From Isoptericola peretonis (lineage in GTDB: Bacteria; Actinomycetota; Actinomycetes; Actinomycetales; Cellulomonadaceae): DNA of 64,000 bases. How positions within the stretch are numbered: position 1 is the stretch's first letter; each line of letters begins with the position of its first letter. Positions 26,678 through 36,737 of this stretch are shown here, piece by piece. The notes beneath the pieces are model-generated. The model was not told the DNA's origin and did no database searches. It saw only the letters and a list, made by a program, of their open reading frames with translations. The position numbers and the translations under genes were made by a program. The stretch is taken from positions 1-64,000 of the forward strand of contig JALQCY010000004.1 in the NCBI GenBank assembly GCA_023241745.1. Direction: 5' to 3'.

Positions 26678-27409
26678 TCAGGGCAGGCGCCAGTCCACGG
26701 GCGCGCCGCCCTGCGCCTCGAGCAGCGCGTTGACGCGGGAGAACGGCCGCGACCCGAAGAAGCCGCGGTACGCGGACAGCGGGCTCGGGTGGGCGCTCTC
26801 CACGGTGGGGACGTCGCCGAGCCACGGCTTGAGCGAGGCCGCGTCGCGCCCCCAGAGGATGGCGACGAGCGGGCCGCCGCGCGCGACGAGCGCCTTGATG
26901 GCGGCCTCGGTGACCTGCTCCCAGCCCTTGCCGCGGTGCGACGCCGGCGTGCCGGGGCGCACGGTGAGCACGCGGTTGAGCAGCATGACGCCCTGGTCGG
27001 CCCAGGGGCGCAGGTCGCCGTTCGACGGCGTGGGGACGCCGACGTCGTCGGCGAGCTCGGTGTAGATGTTCACCAGCGACTTCGGCACCGGGCGCACGTT
27101 GGGCTGCACCGAGAACGACAGCCCCATCGGGTGGCCGGGCGTGGGGTACGGGTCCTGCCCGACCACGAGCACGCGCACGTCGGCCAGCGGGCGGGAGAAC
27201 GCGGCGAAGATGTGCGCGCCGTCGGGCAGGTACGTGCGGCCGGCGGTGATCTCGGCGCGCAGGAAGTCGCCCATCGCGTGGATCTGCGGCTCGACGCCGG
27301 CCAGCGCGGCCGCCCAGTCCGGGGCCATCACCTGGTCGAGCGGCGGGCGGGCGCCCGTCGTCCCCACGGCGGTCTCGGTCTCCGGGCCGGTCTCCAGGTC
27401 GGTCTCCAC
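26678..27409 (-). CDS. ung: Uracil-DNA glycosylase
   Basis: Base-excision repair enzyme that removes uracil from DNA. The 243-residue product has the catalytic water-activating loop [18 protein letters not shown] (GQDPYP, where many relatives have GQDPYH), [15 protein letters not shown] and the C-terminal [18 protein letters not shown] with catalytic His. I chose the GTG at 27409 because a TAGCGT box sits exactly 7 nt upstream on the minus strand, the leaderless geometry seen at other genes here. An internal ATG near 27330 would cut into the conserved APDW helix. Confidence 0.92.
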   Translation of the reverse strand: METDLETGPETETAVGTTGARPPLDQVMAPDWAAALAGVEPQIHAMGDFLRAEITAGRTYLPDGAHIFAAFSRPLADVRVLVVGQDPYPTPGHPMGLSFSVQPNVRPVPKSLVNIYTELADDVGVPTPSNGDLRPWADQGVMLLNRVLTVRPGTPASHRGKGWEQVTEAAIKALVARGGPLVAILWGRDAASLKPWLGDVPTVESAHPSPLSAYRGFFGSRPFSRVNALLEAQGGAPVDWRLP

Positions 27410-27416
27410 CTGCGCG

Positions 27417-27422
27417 ACGCTA
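27417..27422 (-). promoter_or_regulatory. Leaderless-type -10 box of ung
   Basis: TAGCGT on the minus strand lies 7 nt before the GTG at 27409, and it decides that start codon. Confidence 0.5.
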
Positions 27423-27516
27423 GCGCACCCCGCCCACGCCCTGTCAGGTCGCGGGATCGCGGCGCGCGGGGCGACGTCGTCGGGCGGGGCACGCGGACGC
27501 GCCATACTGGGACGCC

Positions 27517-27858
27517 ATGAGCGAGATCCTGGTCCAGCAGGTCCAACCGGACCCGGCAGCGTCGGGCACGACGGCGGCCGAGCAGGCCGCGGCGACGGCG
27601 GAGGGCGACCTCTCCGACCGCGACCGCGAGATCCTCGCCTTCGAGCGGCAGTGGTGGAAGTACGCCGGGGCGAAGGAGCAGGCGGTGCGCGAGCTGTTCG
27701 GGCTGTCCGCCACGCGCTACTACCAGGTGCTGAACGCCCTCATCGACTCGCCGGCGGCGCTGGCGCACGACCCCATGCTGGTCAAGCGGCTGCGGCGCAT
27801 GCGCTCGACCCGGCAGCGGGCGCGCTCGGCGCGGCGCCTCTCCGACGGCCAGGCCTGA
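27517..27858 (+). CDS. DUF3263 protein
   Basis: A 113-residue actinobacterial protein. After a variable start, the DUF3263 domain (about 32-110) reads [20 protein letters not shown], then an [20 protein letters not shown] segment that looks like a helix-turn-helix, and a basic Arg-rich tail. DNA binding is plausible but not shown. Divergent from ung. A CATACT box 8 nt before the ATG is an imperfect match to the leaderless pattern. Confidence 0.88.
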   Translation: MSEILVQQVQPDPAASGTTAAEQAAATAEGDLSDRDREILAFERQWWKYAGAKEQAVRELFGLSATRYYQVLNALIDSPAALAHDPMLVKRLRRMRSTRQRARSARRLSDGQA

Positions 27859-27915
27859 CGGCCCAGGCCACGGGCTTGCTGAGAGAGGCCTGGACGGGCG
27901 GACACCCGGAGCGGC

Positions 27916-27921
27916 TACCCT
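27916..27921 (+). promoter_or_regulatory. Leaderless-type -10 box of the LytR_C gene
   Basis: TACCCT lies 7 nt before the GTG at 27929. Confidence 0.5.
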
Positions 27922-27928
27922 GTCCGCC

Positions 27929-28597
27929 GTGAGCAAGAGCCATTACCCCTACCCGCCCGACGAGTTCGACGTCCGCGGGCCCGAGGGCACCCCGGTGGGC
28001 GTGCACCGCGAGCCGCGCAGCGGGTGGAGCTCGGTGTGGCCGTTCCTCCTGGTCGCCGTGGTGTGCGGCGGCATCGCCGTCGGCGCCGTGTCGTTCCTGT
28101 CCGACGACGGCGACCCCACGCCGCCCGCGGCCGAGCAGTCCGCCGGCGCCGGCGCCGAGGAGCCGGAGGCCTCGCCCACGGCCGAGGCGGAAGGCGACGA
28201 GCCCCCGGCCGACGGCGAGACCAGCGAGGAGCCCGCCGACGAGGGCGAGGAGGAGCCCGCCGACGAGTCGACCGAGCTCCCGGGCGACCCGGCGGCCGCG
28301 AACCTCGAGGCGTCGGTCATGGTCTTCAACGACGGCGCGGGCGCCGGTCAGGCCGCCGCGGGCCAGGGCGTGCTGACGGGCGACGGCGGCTTCGTCGACG
28401 TCGCGGCCACGGACGCCCCGGACGACCTCAGGGGCGCCTACGAGGACACGACCGTGCTGTACGGCGCGGACCGCGCGGACACGGCCAGCGCCGTCGCCGA
28501 GGCGCTCGGCGTCGACCCGGCGAACGTGCAGGAGTCGGACGACGTCACCGCGAGCGAGCAGGCCGTGTGGGTCGTGCTCAAGTCTCCCGTGGGCTGA
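27929..28597 (+). CDS. Membrane-anchored LytR C-terminal domain protein
   Basis: A 222-residue protein with a cytoplasmic start, one membrane helix (about 37-57), a long acidic linker rich in Glu/Ala/Pro (about 62-115), and a LytR_cpsA_psr C-terminal domain (about 125-220, ASVMVFNDGAGAGQAAAG to AVWVVLKSP). The linked LCP transferase domain is absent. Function is not known to me, but an envelope role is likely from the topology. A 10-bp palindrome (28621-28641) follows and may end the transcript. Confidence 0.82.
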   Translation: MSKSHYPYPPDEFDVRGPEGTPVGVHREPRSGWSSVWPFLLVAVVCGGIAVGAVSFLSDDGDPTPPAAEQSAGAGAEEPEASPTAEAEGDEPPADGETSEEPADEGEEEPADESTELPGDPAAANLEASVMVFNDGAGAGQAAAGQGVLTGDGGFVDVAATDAPDDLRGAYEDTTVLYGADRADTASAVAEALGVDPANVQESDDVTASEQAVWVVLKSPVG

Positions 28598-28620
28598 CCT
28601 GCGACGACACCGCCCGCACC

Positions 28621-28641
28621 GTCGGCATCCCGGATGCCGAC
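28621..28641 (+). terminator. Palindrome after the LytR_C gene
   Basis: GTCGGCATCC and its reverse complement flank a single base. It lies 23 nt after the stop codon, so it may serve as a terminator, although the effective loop is small. Confidence 0.4.
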
Positions 28642-28741
28642 ATTCCGGACATCGGTGCTTCCCTTGCCGTGACCGCCGCTACTAGGCTCCCGTCCACCGC
28701 GGGGTGCCTGCCCTGCGGCCGAGCAGCACGAGGAGAGGTAC

Positions 28742-28945
28742 ATGGCCCAGGGCACCGTCAAGTGGTTCAACGCGGAGAAGGGGTACGGGTTCATCACCCC
28801 GACCGCGGGCGGGCAGGACCTGTTCGTCCACTACAGCGCCATCCAGACCGACGGGTACCGCACCCTGGACGAGGGCCAGGGCGTCGAGTTCGAGGTCGGT
28901 CAGGGGCAGAAGGGCCCGCAGGCCGAGCAGGTCCGCCCCCTCTGA
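28742..28945 (+). CDS. Cold-shock protein CspA family
   Basis: A 67-residue single cold-shock domain, an RNA/ssDNA-binding chaperone. RNP1 (KGYGFITP) and RNP2 (DLFVHYSAI) are both intact, and the length is typical. The ATG at 28742 is preceded by AGGAGAGGTAC. A TAGGCT box at 28683-28688 gives a leader of about 50 nt. A terminator follows at 28958. Confidence 0.95.
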   Translation: MAQGTVKWFNAEKGYGFITPTAGGQDLFVHYSAIQTDGYRTLDEGQGVEFEVGQGQKGPQAEQVRPL

Positions 28946-28957
28946 GGCGAGCTGACC

Positions 28958-29008
28958 AGGGCCGGCATCCCGGCGACGCACCGACGCGTCCCCCGGGGTG
29001 CCGGCCTT
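28958..29008 (+). terminator. Terminator after the cold-shock gene
   Basis: A 12-bp stem (28960-28971 with 28995-29006, one G-T pair) encloses a second small stem (28974-28978 with 28986-28990). It ends the cold-shock transcript before the groEL control region. Confidence 0.6.
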
Positions 29009-29042
29009 CGTCGTTCCCGGGCTCCACGCCCTCGGCGAACGT

Positions 29043-29069
29043 CTTGCACTCGCCACCCGAGAGTGCCAA
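29043..29069 (+). promoter_or_regulatory. First CIRCE operator of groEL2
   Basis: CTTGCACTC, 9 nt, GAGTGCCAA matches the HrcA operator consensus TTAGCACTC-N9-GAGTGCTAA with few differences. It overlaps a promoter made of TTGCAC (29044-29049) and AATAAT (29068-29073), so HrcA would block RNA polymerase. Confidence 0.85.
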
Positions 29070-29076
29070 TAATGGC

Positions 29077-29103
29077 TTAGCACTCTCGGCCGTCGAGTGA
29101 CAG
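29077..29103 (+). promoter_or_regulatory. Second CIRCE operator of groEL2
   Basis: TTAGCACTC, 9 nt, GAGTGACAG. The left half is a perfect consensus and the right half has three differences. Two CIRCE sites in tandem suggest tight HrcA control. Confidence 0.8.
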
Positions 29104-30884
<1,781 letters not shown>

Positions 30885-30921
30885 TCCGGAAGCCCTGAGT
30901 CGACAGCCACGCGCTGACGCA

Positions 30922-30963
30922 GACGGCGGCCGGTCACCCCGCGAGGGGTGGCCGGCCGCCGTC
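30922..30963. terminator. Bidirectional terminator between groEL2 and the WXG100 gene
   Basis: A 19-bp stem with one G-T pair and loop GCGA (30922-30940 with 30945-30963) lies between convergent genes, 38 nt after groEL2 and 15 nt after the WXG100 stop on the other strand. Confidence 0.85.
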
Positions 30964-30977
30964 GTCGTTCCCGGGGC

Positions 30978-31268
30978 TCAGCGGGTCGCGAAGAGCCGGG
31001 TGGCCTGGGCCTCGGCGTCCGCGTAGGTGCGCGACGCCGACGACAGGGCCGCCGTGACCGCGTCGAGCGCCGCCTCGACCTGCGTCTGCGTGGCCTGCCA
31101 CTGGCCCATGACGCCGGCGAACTGCGTCGCCGCGCCGCCGTGCCAGCTGGACTGCAGGTCCTGCAGGTGCCGCATCATCGCCCCCACCTCGGAGCGGATG
31201 GCCGCCACGGACCCGTTCACCGCCGCGCTCGCCTGCGCGACCCGCTCGCTGTCGACCTCGTACCGCAC
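30978..31268 (-). CDS. WXG100-family (ESAT-6-like) protein
   Basis: A 96-residue helical-hairpin protein. The WXG motif is SWHGGAA, with amphipathic helices on both sides, and the family's usual length is about 100. Such proteins are substrates of type VII (ESX) secretion. No EccC ATPase or other ESX component is in the window, so either the machinery is elsewhere or the protein acts alone. I chose the GTG at 31268 because GGAGGACAC stands directly before it. A minus-strand TAGCGT box (31320-31315) gives a leader of about 40 nt. Confidence 0.88.
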   Translation of the reverse strand: MRYEVDSERVAQASAAVNGSVAAIRSEVGAMMRHLQDLQSSWHGGAATQFAGVMGQWQATQTQVEAALDAVTAALSSASRTYADAEAQATRLFATR

Positions 31269-31383
31269 GTGTCCTCCTTCGTCGCCCTGACCCCGTCCGG
31301 GGATGCCGAGGACGACGCTACGGAGGAGGCGGCCCGGCCGGCGCCGGTCGTCCACAGCCCTGTGGGCGACCGGCGGGACGGCG

Positions 31384-32106
31384 TCAGGAGGCCGAGCGCT
31401 CCGTCTTCTCCGCGAGCAGGCGCCGCTCCTTGAGGAGGCGGTGCAGCTCGCCGTCGAGGTTCTGCCGCGCCGGCTCCTCCCACGCCGCGCCCATCGGGCT
31501 GCGGTACAGGGACTGGCGCTGCAGCAGCTTCTGCAGCACCCGGATGCGGGCGTCGAGGTAGTCGGCCAGCGGGATGTGGGAGTACTCCGCCCGCACGTCG
31601 GCCATGTACTGCTTGTACCGCTGCGGCTCGGACGCCAGCATGGCCAGGTCGGCGTCGTTCAGCACCGCGGAGTCGACGTCGTCGGGCAGCGGCTTGTGCC
31701 GGTCGATCGAGTCGACCAGCCGGGCCGTGCGCTCCACCGAGGCCGCCGGCACGCCGAGCTCCGTGAGCTGCGTGCGCGCCAGGTCCGCGCTCACCATGGT
31801 CTGCTCGCCGCCCTGGGTGGCGGCGGCCACCTTGCGCGTCGCGTCGAAGACCGCGCCGTGGTACCAGGCGGCGAGCCGGACCAGGTCGGGCTCGTGCGTC
31901 TCCTGGGCCAGCTCGTCCACGCGGTGCAGCACCTCGGCCAGGTGGCGCAGGTTGTGGAAGTGCCGGTCGGCGGCGGACCACCGGTCGATGAGCTCCTCAC
32001 CGACGGACCGGATCCGGTCCTCGTCGGCCGTGGCCCCCGCACCGTGACAGGTGCGGACGAACGCGGAGAGGAACCACTGGGGCGCGTCGGCGCTCATGAC
32101 GCCCAT
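31384..32106 (-). CDS. HD-superfamily-like protein with altered HD motif
   Basis: A 240-residue helical protein resembling predicted metal-dependent HD phosphohydrolases (COG4339 type). It has RHFHNLRHLAEVL and later DSIDRHKP and LNDADLAML, which align with the metal-ligand helices. The defining H-D pair reads WYHGAVFD here: the Asp is Gly. It may therefore have lost or changed catalysis, unless the Asp of VFD substitutes. I chose the ATG at 32106 because GAAGG precedes it. A second ATG lies three codons on. It lies downstream of the two-component genes on the same strand, 104 nt away. Confidence 0.75.
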   Translation of the reverse strand: MGVMSADAPQWFLSAFVRTCHGAGATADEDRIRSVGEELIDRWSAADRHFHNLRHLAEVLHRVDELAQETHEPDLVRLAAWYHGAVFDATRKVAAATQGGEQTMVSADLARTQLTELGVPAASVERTARLVDSIDRHKPLPDDVDSAVLNDADLAMLASEPQRYKQYMADVRAEYSHIPLADYLDARIRVLQKLLQRQSLYRSPMGAAWEEPARQNLDGELHRLLKERRLLAEKTERSAS

Positions 32107-32210
32107 CGCTATCAGACCTTCGGTCGCCGGACTCGGACTGTCCTCCTCCCGCCAGAGTACGACCGCCCGGCGACATCGCACCGCGGCCGGGTGAAAGGCG
32201 GCCGGGGGCG

Positions 32211-33830
32211 TCAGGCAGGGCGCGCCGGTGCGGCGGACGAGGACGACGCGCCATCGTAGCCGTCCCCCGCCGGGAGGAGAACCCGCACCGTCATGCCGCC
32301 CCCCGGGGTCTCGCTCACCGACACGTGACCGTGGTGCGCGCCGACGATCGCCGCGACGATCGCCATGCCCAGCCCGGAGCCCCCGGACTCCCGGTTCCGC
32401 GACGAGTCGGCGCGGTAGAACCGCTCGAACACGCGCTCCGCCTGCTCCGGGGTGATGCCCGCGCCGTGGTCGCGCACCTCGACGACGGCCCCGCCGTCGG
32501 GCGCCCGGCCCACGGCCAGCTCGGCGGGCGAGCCGACGGGGGTGTGTCGCGCCACGTTCCCCACGAGGTTGGTGAGCACCTGCCGCAGCCGGTCGGCGTC
32601 ACCGGTCACGGGGAGCTCGGACGGCGCGGGCGCGCCGGCGGTCAGGCCGGTCACCCCGACCTCGCGCGTCGGGTCCAAGGCGTGCAGGTCCTGCGCGGCG
32701 TCGCGCGCCATCGCCGCCAGGTTCACGGGCTCCCGACGCAGCGGCCGCCCCTCGTCGAGCCGGGCGAGCACCAGGAGGTCGTTGACCAGCGCGCTCATGC
32801 GGCGCGCGGAGTCCTCGATGCGGCCCATGGTGTCGTCCACCTTGGCGGGGGTGTCGAGGGCGCCCATCCGGTACAGCTCGCCGTAGCCCTTGACGGTGGC
32901 CAGCGGCGTGCGCAGCTCGTGGCTCGCGTCGGAGACGAACCGGCGCATGCGCCGCTCCGACTCCTCCTGGGCGGAGAACGCCCGCTCGATCTGCGCCAGC
33001 ATCGTGTTGAGAGACGCGGACAGCGAGCCCACCTCGGTCGACGTCGGACGCTCCGGCACGCGCTGGGACAGGTCGCCCGCGGCGATGGCGGCGGCGGTCG
33101 TCTCGATGCGTCGCAGCGGCCGCAGCGACCGGTGCACCAGGGCGAACGAGATCGCACCGCCGAGGACGACGATGCCGAGGGCCGACAGGAGCAGCGACCG
33201 CGTGAGGAACGAGATCGTCTGCTGGACGCCCGCGAGCGGCAGGGCCACGTACACCGACTGCTGCGTCGACGGGCTGACGAAGCCGACGGCGCGCCACTGC
33301 GCGGGGTCGGCGCCCCCGGAGGAGTCCACGGTGAACGGCGCCGCCTTGCGGCCCGCGACGTCGGCGAGGCCCTCGGCGGGAAGGTCCGGCGTGCCGAACT
33401 GCTCCACGTTCTGTGACCACGCGTACGGGTCCCCGTCGAGGTTGCCGTCGGCGTCGTGGACCGCCACGTAGTACTCGCTCGGGAAGCGTCCCGAGGACTC
33501 CGGCTGGTTCACCGCGAGCTCCGCGACGCTCTTGGCCGACTGCCGGAGCTGGTCGTCCGTCTGGTTCACGAGGTACCCCGAGACGACGGTCCGCGTCACG
33601 ACGGCCGCGAGGATCAGCCCCGCGGCGAGCACGAGCACCGTGATGGTGACGAGCCGCGTGCGCAGGGGCAGCCGCTCCAGCCACGTCCAGCGCCGGGCGG
33701 CGCCGTCGGGGTGCGTGTCCGGACCTCCGTCCAGGTCGCCCGCGGCGGCCGTCGGGGCCGTCCGCGGGTCGCCGGGCAGCGCGCGACCGTCCGGCGCGGT
33801 GACCGGGGGGCCGGACGCGGGGGTGCTCAT
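32211..33830 (-). CDS. Sensor histidine kinase with extracellular domain
   Basis: A 539-residue membrane kinase. A Pro/Asp-rich cytoplasmic start (1-60) leads to a first membrane helix (about 72-94) and an outer sensor domain (about 95-205). A second helix (about 212-234) follows, then HAMP, the DHp with His304 (DASHELRTPLATVKG) and an HATPase domain (NLVGNVARHT, GSGLGMAIVAAIV). It overlaps the response regulator by four bases (ATGA). It resembles mycobacterial TrcS/TcrY-class kinases, but the stimulus cannot be read from the sequence. Confidence 0.92.
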   Translation of the reverse strand: MSTPASGPPVTAPDGRALPGDPRTAPTAAAGDLDGGPDTHPDGAARRWTWLERLPLRTRLVTITVLVLAAGLILAAVVTRTVVSGYLVNQTDDQLRQSAKSVAELAVNQPESSGRFPSEYYVAVHDADGNLDGDPYAWSQNVEQFGTPDLPAEGLADVAGRKAAPFTVDSSGGADPAQWRAVGFVSPSTQQSVYVALPLAGVQQTISFLTRSLLLSALGIVVLGGAISFALVHRSLRPLRRIETTAAAIAAGDLSQRVPERPTSTEVGSLSASLNTMLAQIERAFSAQEESERRMRRFVSDASHELRTPLATVKGYGELYRMGALDTPAKVDDTMGRIEDSARRMSALVNDLLVLARLDEGRPLRREPVNLAAMARDAAQDLHALDPTREVGVTGLTAGAPAPSELPVTGDADRLRQVLTNLVGNVARHTPVGSPAELAVGRAPDGGAVVEVRDHGAGITPEQAERVFERFYRADSSRNRESGGSGLGMAIVAAIVGAHHGHVSVSETPGGGMTVRVLLPAGDGYDGASSSSAAPARPA

Positions 33831-34564
33831 CGCGGCGCCTGGGGCGGCCGCAACAGGTAGCCGACGCCGCGCTTGGTGTGGATGAGCGGCGGCAGCGTGA
33901 CGTCGTCGCCGTCGGGGCCGGTGACGGTGAGGTTGTCGATCTTGCGGCGCAGGTAGGAGATGTAGGACTCGACGATGTTGGCGTCGCCGCCCCAGTCGTA
34001 CTGCCACACGTGGTCGAGGATCTGCGCCTTCGACAGCACGCGCCCGGCGTTGAGCATCAGGTAGCGCAGCAGCTTGAACTCGGTGGGGGAGAGGTCCACC
34101 TCGATGCCGGCGCGCCGCACCTCGTGCGAGTCCTCGTCGAGCTCCAGGTCGCCGACGCGCAGGACGGCGTCGTCCTCCGGCTCGCCCGCGTGCGTGCGGC
34201 GCAGCACCGCGCGGATGCGCGCCACGACCTCCTCCAGGCTGAACGGCTTGGTGACGTAGTCGTCCCCGCCGACCGTGAGCCCCTGCACCTTGTCCTGCGT
34301 GTCGTCGCGGGCGGTGAGGAACAGCACCGGGGTGTGCCGGCCGGTGGAGCGCATGCGGCGGGTCACGGTGAAGCCGTCCATGTCGGGCAGCATCACGTCG
34401 AGCACGACGAGGTCGGGCTCGACGTCGCGGACGAGCTGCAGCGCCCCGTTCCCGTCAGCCGCGGCGTGCACCTCGAACCCCGCGAACCGCAGGGAGGTGG
34501 ACAGCAGCTCACGGATGTTGGGCTCGTCGTCCACGACGACGAGGCGTGCCTCGGGTGCGCTCAT
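33827..34564 (-). CDS. OmpR-family response regulator
   Basis: Partner of the kinase encoded next to it. The 245-residue product has a receiver with phospho-acceptor Asp56 (LVVLDVMLPDMDG) and Lys in DDYVTKPFS. Its winged-helix domain (about 145-240) includes QYDWGGDANIVESYISYLRRK and TKRGVGYLLR, close to the TrcR/TcrX group. ATG start at 34564. It is the first gene of the pair and lies 105 bp from a divergent gene. Confidence 0.92.
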   Translation of the reverse strand: MSAPEARLVVVDDEPNIRELLSTSLRFAGFEVHAAADGNGALQLVRDVEPDLVVLDVMLPDMDGFTVTRRMRSTGRHTPVLFLTARDDTQDKVQGLTVGGDDYVTKPFSLEEVVARIRAVLRRTHAGEPEDDAVLRVGDLELDEDSHEVRRAGIEVDLSPTEFKLLRYLMLNAGRVLSKAQILDHVWQYDWGGDANIVESYISYLRRKIDNLTVTGPDGDDVTLPPLIHTKRGVGYLLRPPQAPR

Positions 34565-34669
34565 GCCCCCAGTGTGCGTCCGTGTTCTGGGCGTTGCCTG
34601 GGAGCACCCTCGGACGGCGCCGGCGCCGCCGACCGCGCCCGTGTGGGTGGCGCGCCCCATCATGGGCGG

Positions 34670-35920
34670 GTGCGGATCACGGGGGAGCAGCGCCGGCGGC
34701 GCCTGGTCGTACGGCAGCTCGCGCTGGGTGCCCACGGGCCCGGCGCCGACCCGGTGACGACGGCGGAGGAGGTCACCGAGCGGCTGGTCGCGCTGCACGC
34801 GACCGACGCGCCGAGCGTGCACCTCGCGGTGCTGGCCCGGGTGCCGGGGCTCACGCTCGACGACGTGCGGGACGCGCTGTTCGAGCGGCGCAGCCTCGTC
34901 AAGGTGCTGGCGATGCGCCGCACGATGTTCGTCGTGCCGCGGGACCTCGTGCCGGTGGTGCACGCCGGGGCGTCGGGGGGCGTGGCGCGGCGGCTGCGGA
35001 CGCGCCTGCTCAAGGAGCTCGGCACGCTGCCCACGGACCCGGTCGTGGACGACCCGGAGGCCCTGCTCGCCGCGGCGGAGGCGCAGGTGCACGCCGCCCT
35101 CGTGGAGCAGGGCCCGCTCGACGGGGCGCAGCTCTCCCGGGCGGCCCCCCTGCTGCGGACGGCCTTCCTGCCCACCACGGACAAGGCGTGGGACGTGCGC
35201 CGCACCCTGACGTCGCCGCTGCTGTCCGTGCTGTCGGCAGAGGGCTCCGTCGTGCGCGGCGAGCCGCGCGGCGCGTGGTCGTCCCCGCGGCACGTGTGGT
35301 CCCCGATGAGCGACTGGTTCCCCGACGGGATCCCGGCGCTGGACGAGGACGCCGCGCGCGTCGAGCTCGCCCGCGCGTGGCTGGCGGCGTTCGGCCCGGC
35401 CACTGTGGCGGACCTCAAGTGGTGGACCGGGTGGAACCTCGGCCAGGCGCGCCGGGCCGTGGCCGCGCTGGACGCGCGGGAAGTGGAGGTCGAGGTGGGG
35501 CCGCCGGGGCAGGAACCCGTCGTCGCCGAGGGCGTGATGCTGCGTTCCACCGACCTCGACTCCGACCTCGACCCGGCGTTCGACGACGTCGTGGCGGGTC
35601 ACGCCGCCCTGCTGCCCACCCTCGACCCGACCACGATGGGCTGGACGGCACGCGACTGGTACCTCGGGCCGCACCGGCCGCAGCTCTTCGACAGCGCCGG
35701 CAACGCGGGGGCGACCGTCTGGTGGCAGGGGCGCGTCGTCGGCGCGTGGGTGCCACGCCCCGACGGCGAGATCGCCTGGCGGCTGCTCGAGGACGTCGGG
35801 GCCGACGGCGAGGCCGCCGTCGCCGCCGAGGCGGCTCGGCTGACCGTGCTGCTCGGCGGCACCGGCTTCACGCCGGGATACGTGACGCCGCTGTACCGCG
35901 AGCTGCTCGCCGCGGGCTGA
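34670..35920 (+). CDS. AlkZ-like winged-helix DNA-binding protein
   Basis: A 416-residue protein of the winged-helix DNA-binding family (HTH_42) that includes the interstrand-crosslink glycosylases AlkZ and YcaQ. Visible family blocks are LHATDAPSVHLAVLAR, RTMFVVPRDLVP, WWTGWNLGQARRAV and the C-terminal LLPTLDPTTMGW with GAWVPRPDGEIAW. Whether it is an active glycosylase is open, since I could not place the catalytic Gln pair with confidence. GTG at 34670, with CATCAT 6 nt upstream as a possible leaderless -10. Convergent with the NYN gene across a 25-bp palindrome. Confidence 0.8.
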   Translation: MRITGEQRRRRLVVRQLALGAHGPGADPVTTAEEVTERLVALHATDAPSVHLAVLARVPGLTLDDVRDALFERRSLVKVLAMRRTMFVVPRDLVPVVHAGASGGVARRLRTRLLKELGTLPTDPVVDDPEALLAAAEAQVHAALVEQGPLDGAQLSRAAPLLRTAFLPTTDKAWDVRRTLTSPLLSVLSAEGSVVRGEPRGAWSSPRHVWSPMSDWFPDGIPALDEDAARVELARAWLAAFGPATVADLKWWTGWNLGQARRAVAALDAREVEVEVGPPGQEPVVAEGVMLRSTDLDSDLDPAFDDVVAGHAALLPTLDPTTMGWTARDWYLGPHRPQLFDSAGNAGATVWWQGRVVGAWVPRPDGEIAWRLLEDVGADGEAAVAAEAARLTVLLGGTGFTPGYVTPLYRELLAAG

Positions 35921-35930
35921 ACCGCCGGGG

Positions 35931-35994
35931 CGTTGTGAGCGCGATTTCGGGGACTATTCGCCTCGGAACAGTCCCCGAAATCGCGCTCACAACG
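35931..35994. repeat. Perfect 25-bp inverted repeat between convergent genes
   Basis: Arms 35931-35955 and 35970-35994 are exact reverse complements with a 14-nt loop. It starts 10 nt after one stop codon and ends 1 nt before the other. It is AT-richer than its surroundings (GATTTC/GAAATC) and may act as a bidirectional terminator. It is unrelated in sequence to the GAGATAGAGAA array. Confidence 0.85.
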
Positions 35995-35995
35995 A

Positions 35996-36610
35996 TCAGA
36001 GGTAGCGCAGCGGGTCGAACTCGTCGAGCGGGATGATCCGCACGCGCGGCAGCGGGGTGGTGAACGCGTCCGCGTCACCCTCGAGGTCGAACATCTCCAG
36101 CCCGCGCTCCGTGAGCTGCGTGAACTGGGCGTTGACGAACTCGCGGAACGCGAGCAGGCCCACGCGGCGGTCGCCGCCGAGCAGCGTCTCGATCTGCGGC
36201 AGGAAGTCGCCGTCGTGGCTGGCGAGGAGGACGTCGCCGTCCCGGTCCGCCAGGGCGTCCAGCGTGCGCTGGATACCGACGTCCACCACCTTCTCCGTGC
36301 CCGACGACGCCAGCGGGATCGGCTTGTAGCCCATCGCCAGCAGCGCCTGCACGAACGCCATCGGCATCTGGCCGCTGCTCGCGTTGAGGAAGAACAGGGG
36401 GACGACGTCCTGGTCCCACAGCTTCTGCGCGAACGTCGAGATGCGGTCCCACCGGGGCCGCTCCTCGGGGTTCGGCCGCCGGCCCAGCACGTTCATGCCC
36501 AGCGTGGCGTCGATGTTCTCGCCGTCCACCAGGAGGTAGGTGCGGCGCGCTGCGGGCCCGGCGGGGGCGGGCGCGCTCGCCGGGGCCGGGGCGGTGAAGG
36601 CGGGGGACAT
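35996..36610 (-). CDS. NYN-domain (PIN-like) putative ribonuclease
   Basis: A 204-residue protein. An Ala/Pro-rich start (1-22) is followed by a NYN domain (about 24-165) with YLLVDGENIDATLG (first Asp and Asn), FFLNASSG, KVVDVGIQRTLDAL and LLASHDGDFLPQIE. These are the acidic residues that bind metal in PIN-like nucleases of the LabA/DUF88 group. Likely a cytoplasmic RNase, though the substrate is unknown. The ATG at 36610 has both GAGGAG and, 7 nt upstream, a TAACCT box. Confidence 0.87.
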   Translation of the reverse strand: MSPAFTAPAPASAPAPAGPAARRTYLLVDGENIDATLGMNVLGRRPNPEERPRWDRISTFAQKLWDQDVVPLFFLNASSGQMPMAFVQALLAMGYKPIPLASSGTEKVVDVGIQRTLDALADRDGDVLLASHDGDFLPQIETLLGGDRRVGLLAFREFVNAQFTQLTERGLEMFDLEGDADAFTTPLPRVRIIPLDEFDPLRYL

Positions 36611-36617
36611 GCTCCTC

Positions 36618-36623
36618 AGGTTA
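36618..36623 (-). promoter_or_regulatory. Leaderless-type -10 box of the NYN gene
   Basis: TAACCT on the minus strand lies 7 nt before the ATG at 36610. The spacer itself reads GAGGAGC, so a leadered reading is also possible. Confidence 0.4.
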
Positions 36624-36737
36624 CCGGCCCGCGTCCCAAATCGATTCGTGACGTGGACCGTCCGGCGGTCGGCTGGCCGAATGGTCCGTGACCGGGCCGC
36701 GACGTCGCGGCCGTCGCACGAGCACAGGAGGACACCG

